Source: Paraburkholderia tagetis
Lineage (GTDB): Bacteria; Pseudomonadota; Gammaproteobacteria; Burkholderiales; Burkholderiaceae
Length of the DNA stretch: 64,000 bases
Direction: 5' to 3'
Assembly: GCF_022213065.1 (NCBI RefSeq)
Contig: NZ_JAKLJA010000008.1
Span: 165,313-229,312 of the forward strand
The stretch's first letter is position 1, and each line of letters opens with the position of its first letter. Shown here piece by piece: positions 59,311 to 64,000 of this stretch. The notes below the pieces were generated by a model. That model did not search any database. It worked only from the letters and a program-made list of their open reading frames with translations, and was not told the origin of the DNA. A program made the translations under genes and the position numbers.

Positions 59311-60084
59311 TCAGAACGGATCGAGCGTGAGCTCGTTCGCCATCAGCCGGTTGCCCGCCATGAGGCCCGCGTCCACCGGCAGCGCCACGCCGGTGATCAC
59401 CCGCGCCTGCGGCGAGGCGAGAAACTGCACGGCATCGGCGATGTCCTCGGGCGTGGCGACATCGCCGAGCGGATACCATTTCCTTAGTTCTTCGAAGATC
59501 TTCGGATGCTGCGTCACGCGCGTATGCCATGCAGGCGTCTTCACAGTACCGGGGCAAACGATGTTCGCGCGAATGCCGTGCGGCCCAAGCTCCATCGCCA
59601 GCGCCTTCGTGTAGCTCACAAGCCCCGCCTTGGCGGCGCTATACGCGGGATGGCCCAGCGCGGCAAGCCCGTTCACCGAGCCAATCAGCACGAGCACGCC
59701 GCGCCCGCGCTCGATCATCGAGCGGCGCACCGCTTCGACGGTGTAGTAAGTGCCGTTCAGATTCAGATCGATGTCGCGCCGCCAGCTCGCGGCGTCGGTA
59801 TGCGCGAGCGTGGTGCCGAGCGCACCGCCCGCGTTGGCAACGGCCACCTCCACCGGGCCGCGCGCAGCCACCGCGCGCGCCACCGCGTCCTGGAGCACAA
59901 CCGGATCGCTCACGTCGGCGGCCAGTGCTTCGAGACGCGCGGCGCCAAATTCGTCCGCCAGCGCCTGCACGCCGGCCTCGTCGCGATCGAGTGCGAGCAC
60001 GGTGTCGCCCGCCTCGTGAAATCGCTTGCATAGCGCACGGCCAATCCCGCCGCACGCGCCCGTTACCAGCACCACCCGGCTCAT
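59311..60084 (-). CDS. Short-chain dehydrogenase/reductase
   Basis: A 257-residue classical SDR enzyme. The cofactor motif VLVTGACGGIGRALCKRF is at residues 5-22, with Asp in LALDRDEA suggesting NAD preference. NAG is at VAVANAGGALG, the catalytic Ser in LIGSVNGLAALG near residue 138, and the Tyr-x-x-x-Lys in HPAYSAAKAGLVSYTKALAM near residue 151. In a sugar-import locus it probably oxidises a sugar or polyol. It is the first gene of the minus-strand unit, divergent from the binding-protein gene, with an RpiR-like site just upstream. Confidence 0.9.
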   Translation of the reverse strand: MSRVVLVTGACGGIGRALCKRFHEAGDTVLALDRDEAGVQALADEFGAARLEALAADVSDPVVLQDAVARAVAARGPVEVAVANAGGALGTTLAHTDAASWRRDIDLNLNGTYYTVEAVRRSMIERGRGVLVLIGSVNGLAALGHPAYSAAKAGLVSYTKALAMELGPHGIRANIVCPGTVKTPAWHTRVTQHPKIFEELRKWYPLGDVATPEDIADAVQFLASPQARVITGVALPVDAGLMAGNRLMANELTLDPF

Positions 60085-60137
60085 CGTCGACTCTCCGCGA
60101 AGGATTCGAAAGGCCCCGCCGGCGCATCTAGCTGGGC

Positions 60138-60152
60138 TGTAAATTTCCTACA
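60138..60152. promoter_or_regulatory. RpiR-type operator, site 1
   Basis: TGTAAATTTCCTACA has TGTA/TACA arms spaced like the HexR/RpiR consensus TGTA-N7-TACA. It lies 54 bp before the SDR start in the 381-bp divergent gap. Its reverse complement matches site 2 at 12 of 15 positions. Confidence 0.45.
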
Positions 60153-60305
60153 TAGTGGGCATTGCCCGCGATCCCGGACATCGGCTTGCACGCGCAGCCC
60201 ACTGTTGCGATGCCGCATGAATTTTCCCGGTTTTACAGCATGTTAGGCAATTTCAGGCATGCAAAACAATCTCGCGTTTCCCAGGTGACAACGCTTTTTT
60301 CATCC

Positions 60306-60320
60306 TGTAGGATTTTTTCA
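60306..60320. promoter_or_regulatory. RpiR-type operator, site 2
   Basis: TGTAGGATTTTTTCA is 12 of 15 identical to the reverse complement of site 1 (TGTAGGAAATTTACA). It lies 145 bp before the binding-protein start, so each divergent promoter has one copy nearby. Confidence 0.4.
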
Positions 60321-60465
60321 AACAACGCAACACGGTCACAACACGGTCAGCTCGACGACCGGGGCCAAGGCGGCGGCAATATCCGAAAAACCAGGCAGCA
60401 ACCACCCCGCACGGGATGGAACGAGGTGCGCGCGCACCGGCTTCCATCGACACAGGAGACAGAGA

Positions 60466-61710
60466 ATGGCGTTTAAGGCACGTGCATCCATCACGCTCGG
60501 CAAACTCGCCGTCGCGCTCGCGGCAGGTATCACCATGGCAGGCATGACCGTGGCGGCGCACGCCGACACGGTCCGCGTGACCGTCGCCCACTACAGCGAC
60601 GCCACGGCCCCGTACTTCGAGAAAATCGCCAAGCAGTTCGAGGCCGCCAATCCCGGCACCACGATCAAGATCGAAGACGTGAACTGGGACTCGCTGCAAC
60701 AGAAACTGCAAACGGACATCTCCGGGGGCGCGAACGCCGATCTCGCGATCATCGGCACACGCTGGCTGCTCGACTTCGTGAAGGACGACATTGCCGAGCC
60801 GCTCGATCCCTACATGGACGCGAACTTCAAGGGCCGCTTCATCGGCCCGTTCCTCGCGCCCGGCGAAATCAACGGCAAGATCTATGGCCTGCCGATTGCC
60901 GCTTCCGCGCGTGCGCTTTACTACAACAAGGACATGCTCGCATCGGTGGGCTATCCGAACGGCCCGAAAAGCTGGAACGACGTGATCGAGGCCTCGAAGA
61001 AGCTCAAGGCCAAGGGCATCGCGGGCTTCGGCCTGCAAGGCAAGGAAATCGAAACCGATGTGTACTTCTACTATTCGCTGTGGACCAACGGCGGCGACGT
61101 AGTGGGCAAGGACGGCAAGGCCGCGTTCAATTCGCCGGCCGGCGTGAAGGCGGCCACGCTCTACAAGACCATGATCGACGAAGGGCTCACGGAGCCGGGC
61201 GTGACGGGCTATAGCCGCGAAGACGTGCAGAACCTCTTCAAGCAGGGCCGCGTGGCGATGATGATTTCCGCGCCGTTCCTCGCCAAGCAGCTCAAGAAGG
61301 AAGCGCCGAACATCAAGTACGGCATCGACCCGATTCCGGTGGGCACGACGCCCGCAACTTACGCGGTCACGGACTCGATCATGATGTTCAAGAACTCCAA
61401 GGTGAAGAAGAGCGCCTGGAAGTTCCTCGACTTCCTGTTCACGAAGCAGCCGCGCGTGGAGTTCACGAGCACCGAGGGCTTCCTGCCGACGACGAACGCC
61501 GAAGCCACCGACCCGGCGTTCCAGGATCCGGACACCAAGGCGTTTGTCGCGCTGTTGCCGCATGCGCGCTTCGCGCCAACCGTGACGGGCTGGGAAGACA
61601 CCGCCAAGGCCGTGACCAACGCGATGCAGTCGATCTACCTGGGTAAGGCCAAGCCCGCCGACGCGCTGAACCACGCCGCCGCCCAGGCCAACAAGTCGCT
61701 CGGCAAGTAG
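60466..61710 (+). CDS. Carbohydrate ABC transporter substrate-binding protein
   Basis: A 414-residue periplasmic sugar-binding protein of the extracellular solute-binding family 1. The signal peptide ends near residue 32 (TMAGMTVAAHA before DTVRVT). The mature protein begins VRVTVAHYSDATAPYFEKIA and contains GKIYGLPIAASARALYYNKD near residue 140, typical of sugar-binding proteins. It delivers substrate to the two permeases downstream. CAGGAGACAGAGA precedes the ATG. A large stem-loop separates it from the permeases, which usually raises binding-protein expression over the rest. Confidence 0.93.
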   Translation: MAFKARASITLGKLAVALAAGITMAGMTVAAHADTVRVTVAHYSDATAPYFEKIAKQFEAANPGTTIKIEDVNWDSLQQKLQTDISGGANADLAIIGTRWLLDFVKDDIAEPLDPYMDANFKGRFIGPFLAPGEINGKIYGLPIAASARALYYNKDMLASVGYPNGPKSWNDVIEASKKLKAKGIAGFGLQGKEIETDVYFYYSLWTNGGDVVGKDGKAAFNSPAGVKAATLYKTMIDEGLTEPGVTGYSREDVQNLFKQGRVAMMISAPFLAKQLKKEAPNIKYGIDPIPVGTTPATYAVTDSIMMFKNSKVKKSAWKFLDFLFTKQPRVEFTSTEGFLPTTNAEATDPAFQDPDTKAFVALLPHARFAPTVTGWEDTAKAVTNAMQSIYLGKAKPADALNHAAAQANKSLGK

Positions 61711-61734
61711 TTTTCGGCACGCCGCTTTCACGGA

Positions 61735-61778
61735 GTTCGTACGCAGTTTCGTACGCAGTTGGGTACGCATTTTCGTAA
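61735..61778. repeat. 12-bp tandem repeat after the binding-protein gene
   Basis: Three copies of a GTACGCAGTTTC-type unit (61739, 61751, 61763) lie between the binding-protein stop and the stem-loop. Confidence 0.7.
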
Positions 61779-61803
61779 TCAGGCAGGCGCTTCATCGCCG
61801 CAA

Positions 61804-61852
61804 GAACCGGCGCGTGGCGTAGCACAGGATTCGCTACGCGGCGCGCCGGTTC
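61804..61852 (+). other. Large intercistronic stem-loop
   Basis: GAACCGGCGCG (61804-61814) pairs with CGCGCCGGTTC (61842-61852), and after a two-base internal loop GCGTAGC (61817-61823) pairs with GCTACGC (61833-61839), leaving a nine-base loop. The position between a binding-protein gene and its permeases matches the stabilising stem-loops of maltose-type operons. Confidence 0.7.
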
Positions 61853-61889
61853 GCTCATGTAACGACCGCACCACCGGACGCACCACGCC

Positions 61890-62912
61890 ATGCCCCTGGG
61901 TCCCCATAAGCAAACGCCGCCAGCCGGTCCGGCGACCGGCGAAGCGCCCGACCCCCCACGCACACCGAACCGCCGCCGCATGAGTCGCATAAGTCACCAC
62001 ATGAGCCGCTCACACCGTGCCGTCGCCGTGCCCCGCGCCCCCTGGCTCCTGATCGTGCCGAGCCTCGTGCTGGCGCTGTTCATCATCAGCTATCCAATCT
62101 TCAACATCGTGTACCAGTCGCTGCACGACGTATCGCGCTTCGGCCAGATTCGCGGCTTCAGCGGCTTGCAGAACTTCTATAACGTGTTCGCCGACCCGGT
62201 GTTCCTGAGCGCGCTCCAGAACACGTTGATCTGGACGTTCTGCGTTGTGGTGGGCACCGTGGCGACCTCGGTGCCGGTCGCGCTGATACTCAATCAGGAC
62301 TTCTACGGACGCGGCATCGCACGCACCATCGTCATGCTGCCGTGGTCGGTCTCGCTCACCATGACCGCCGTGGTCTGGCGCTGGGCCTTCAACGACGACT
62401 ACGGCATGGTCAACGTCACGCTGCAGCGGCTGGGCGTGATTGCAGGGCCGATCCACTGGCTCGCCACGCCGCAGTACGCGTTTCCGGTGGAGATCGCCGT
62501 GGGCATTCTCGTCTCGATACCGTTCACCACGACGATCCTGCTGGGCGGGCTCTCCTCGGTGCCCGGCGACATCTACGAAGCCGCGCGCATCGACGGCGCG
62601 AGCGCCTGGCAGCAGTTCCGCCAGCTCACGCTGCCGCTGCTCAAGCCCTTCATCAACATGGCGATCCTGCTCAACGTGATCTACGTGTTCAACTCGTTTC
62701 CGATCATCTGGGTGATGACGCAAGGCGGCCCCGACGACAGCACGCACATTCTCGTGACCTACCTCTACGAACTGGGCTTCCGGCTCGGCCGGCCCGGCGA
62801 AGCGGCTGCCGTCTCGCTCATCATGCTGGTGATCCTGTTCGCATTCTCGGTGGCCTACCTGCGCGTGCAGGCCAGACGCGGCAGCGGTGGCGCGCAAGGA
62901 GACCTTGCATGA
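61890..62912 (+). CDS. Carbohydrate ABC transporter permease 1 (MalF type)
   Basis: A 340-residue inner-membrane permease with about six hydrophobic segments (APWLLIVPSLVLALFIISYP, TVATSVPVALIL, MAVIL-type later helices). The cytosolic EAA loop that contacts the ATPase is IYEAARIDGASAWQQFRQLT near residue 228. The proline-rich first 30 residues are unlike family members, so translation may begin at the ATG at 61980 or 62001 instead; none has a strong ribosome-binding site. Its stop overlaps the next gene (ATGA), coupling the two permeases. Confidence 0.9.
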   Translation: MPLGPHKQTPPAGPATGEAPDPPRTPNRRRMSRISHHMSRSHRAVAVPRAPWLLIVPSLVLALFIISYPIFNIVYQSLHDVSRFGQIRGFSGLQNFYNVFADPVFLSALQNTLIWTFCVVVGTVATSVPVALILNQDFYGRGIARTIVMLPWSVSLTMTAVVWRWAFNDDYGMVNVTLQRLGVIAGPIHWLATPQYAFPVEIAVGILVSIPFTTTILLGGLSSVPGDIYEAARIDGASAWQQFRQLTLPLLKPFINMAILLNVIYVFNSFPIIWVMTQGGPDDSTHILVTYLYELGFRLGRPGEAAAVSLIMLVILFAFSVAYLRVQARRGSGGAQGDLA

Positions 62913-63757
62913 ACAATCGCAAGCTCAAACGCTCGCTCTGGTGCTGGCTCGCGCTTTCGCCGCTCGTGGTGGCCGTGCTGTTCCCGTTCGCGGTGATGTT
63001 CTTCACCTCGTTCAAGCCCGCCTCCGAGGTGTTCGTCTATCCGGCGCGCTGGCTGCCCATGCACTGGCGCTGGGAGAACTATGTCGACATGTGGCAGGCC
63101 GCGAACTTCGGTGTCGCGCTACGCAACAGCATCGTTGTCTCGTGCCTCTCCACGGCGCTCGCGCTCGCGGTGAGCCTGCCCGCCGCCTACGCACTCGCGC
63201 GCTTCCGGTTTCGCGGACGCGGGCTCTACCGGCAATTCCTGCTCGTCACGCAGATGCTCTCGCCCATCCTGCTCGTGGTGGGCCTGTTCCGGCTCGCCGC
63301 GATGATCCCTTACGGCGACGGCAATCTCGTCGATTCGAAGATCGGCGTGATCATCTCGTATGCGGCGTTCAATATTGCGTTCGCGGTGTGGATGTTGTCT
63401 TCGTACTTCCAGACCGTGCCGCGCGACCTCGAAGAGTCGGCCTGGCTCGAAGGCTGTAGCCGCAGCGGCGCCGTGCTGCGCGTATTTCTGCCGCTCGCGG
63501 TGCCTGCCGTGGTGGTGACGGCGATCTTCACGTTCATCAGCGCCTGGAATGAGTTTGCGGTGGTTTATACGCTGATCCGCTCGCCCGAGAATAAGACGCT
63601 TACCGTGCAGGTCACCGACATGGTGGCCGGCAAATACACCGTGGAATGGGAACTGGTGATGGCAGCCACGCTCGCGGCCACGCTGCCGGTTTCCGTGGTG
63701 TTCGCGTGGTTGCAGCGCTATATGGTGAAGGGGCTCGCGCTCGGTGCGGTGAAGTAG
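62909..63757 (+). CDS. Carbohydrate ABC transporter permease 2 (MalG type)
   Basis: A 282-residue partner permease. It has the MalG-type start LALSPLVVAVLFPFAVMFFT and SFKPASEVF, a hydrophobic core of six segments and the EAA-like loop DLEESAWLEGCSRSGAVLRV near residue 175, followed by FLPLAVPAVVVTAIF. CAAGGAGACCTTGC precedes the ATG, which overlaps the previous stop by four bases. With permease 1, the binding protein and the divergent ATPase it makes a complete importer. The substrate is a sugar or polyol by family; identity unknown. Confidence 0.93.
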   Translation: MNNRKLKRSLWCWLALSPLVVAVLFPFAVMFFTSFKPASEVFVYPARWLPMHWRWENYVDMWQAANFGVALRNSIVVSCLSTALALAVSLPAAYALARFRFRGRGLYRQFLLVTQMLSPILLVVGLFRLAAMIPYGDGNLVDSKIGVIISYAAFNIAFAVWMLSSYFQTVPRDLEESAWLEGCSRSGAVLRVFLPLAVPAVVVTAIFTFISAWNEFAVVYTLIRSPENKTLTVQVTDMVAGKYTVEWELVMAATLAATLPVSVVFAWLQRYMVKGLALGAVK

Positions 63758-63911
63758 CGAGGCGTTAGAAGCAGGCTTGTGGTGTGGGTTTTTTTGTACT
63801 GGTTTGTCGGGTTGTCGGGTTGTCGCGTTTCCTTGTTTTCGTGTCGGTATGCCAGCGTTGCCCCTGTGCGGGGCGGCCCCTACTTTTCTTTGCCGCGGTG
63901 TACAGACTGGA

Positions 63912-64000
63912 GACATGGTTGACACATGTACGGGGACATCGTTGACACATGATGTTCAGGTTTTTGCTGTCTTCAGGTCAAGTGTCGTGAGGCGGTGATG
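63912..64000. mobile_element. Possible edge of an insertion sequence
   Basis: GACATGGTTGACACATG (63912-63928) is repeated as GACATCGTTGACACATG (63935-63951), 23 bp apart. Short repeats of this kind, with GTTGACA inside, resemble the ends of IS481-type elements in beta-proteobacteria, and a start codon may lie at the window edge. No transposase sequence is present here, so the call is tentative. Confidence 0.35.

Overview
The window looks like a chromosomal segment of a beta-proteobacterium of the Burkholderiaceae, most like Paraburkholderia or Caballeronia. The grounds are GC-rich codon use throughout, a Burkholderia-type porin, the mprF-acvB pair, DUF2917, DUF2242, DUF2252 and DUF2783 family proteins, and many LysR, IclR and GntR regulators next to catabolic operons. 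No rRNA, tRNA or CRISPR array was seen. The genus is inference; no search was run.

Layout. (1) 1-5.0 kb: a small oxidoreductase-like protein, a LysR regulator, a DUF2252 protein, a LysE exporter and a ketopantoate-reductase-family enzyme. (2) 5.2-14 kb: an oxalate-type module with an OxlT-like antiporter and two LysR regulators, an unknown membrane protein, a FAH-family enzyme, formyl-CoA:oxalate CoA-transferase (frc), and a GntR/FCD regulator preceded by a small membrane protein. (3) 14.5-16.4 kb: a DUF2917 protein and a porin. (4) 17-23.4 kb: mprF-acvB, a second OxlT-like antiporter, a remnant of an acvB 3' end, and a higA antitoxin whose higB partner is broken. (5) 23.5-31.6 kb: ahpC-ahpF, LysR/pirin/DoxX, a collapsed aminotransferase gene, a FUSC protein, rubredoxin and a LuxR-type regulator. 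(6) 31.7-37.1 kb: nitrilase-family hydrolase, APC permease, DUF2242 lipoprotein, LysE exporter and Lrp regulator. (7) 37.2-45.6 kb: a complete reductive pyrimidine (or hydantoin) degradation operon with a RutR-like TetR regulator. (8) 45.6-48.5 kb: a MotA/MotB-like stator pair in operon with a protein joining a cyclic-nucleotide-binding domain to FliG-like C-terminal domains. (9) 48.7-55.8 kb: a DUF2783/FAD monooxygenase/metallo-beta-lactamase-fold operon, divergent from two tandem IclR paralogues and a cytochrome P450. (10) 55.9-57.1 kb: a lipoprotein with two DTG motifs and a PDZ-like tail. (11) 57.1-63.8 kb: an RpiR-regulated carbohydrate ABC importer with an SDR dehydrogenase. The window ends in what may be the edge of an insertion sequence.

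How the genes work together. The best-supported regulatory finding is one exact 14-mer, TGATATATCACATA, upstream of frc, upstream of the small gene preceding gntR, and inside the promoter of the second antiporter. It has the same orientation relative to the downstream gene each time. This suggests that the GntR protein controls frc, itself and one oxalate/formate antiporter. Oxalyl-CoA decarboxylase, the expected partner of Frc, is not in the window. The most unusual system is the compact cNMP-binding/FliG-like plus MotAB-like operon at 45.6-48.5 kb, which sits away from any flagellar gene and could be a ligand-gated ion-driven motor or signalling complex.
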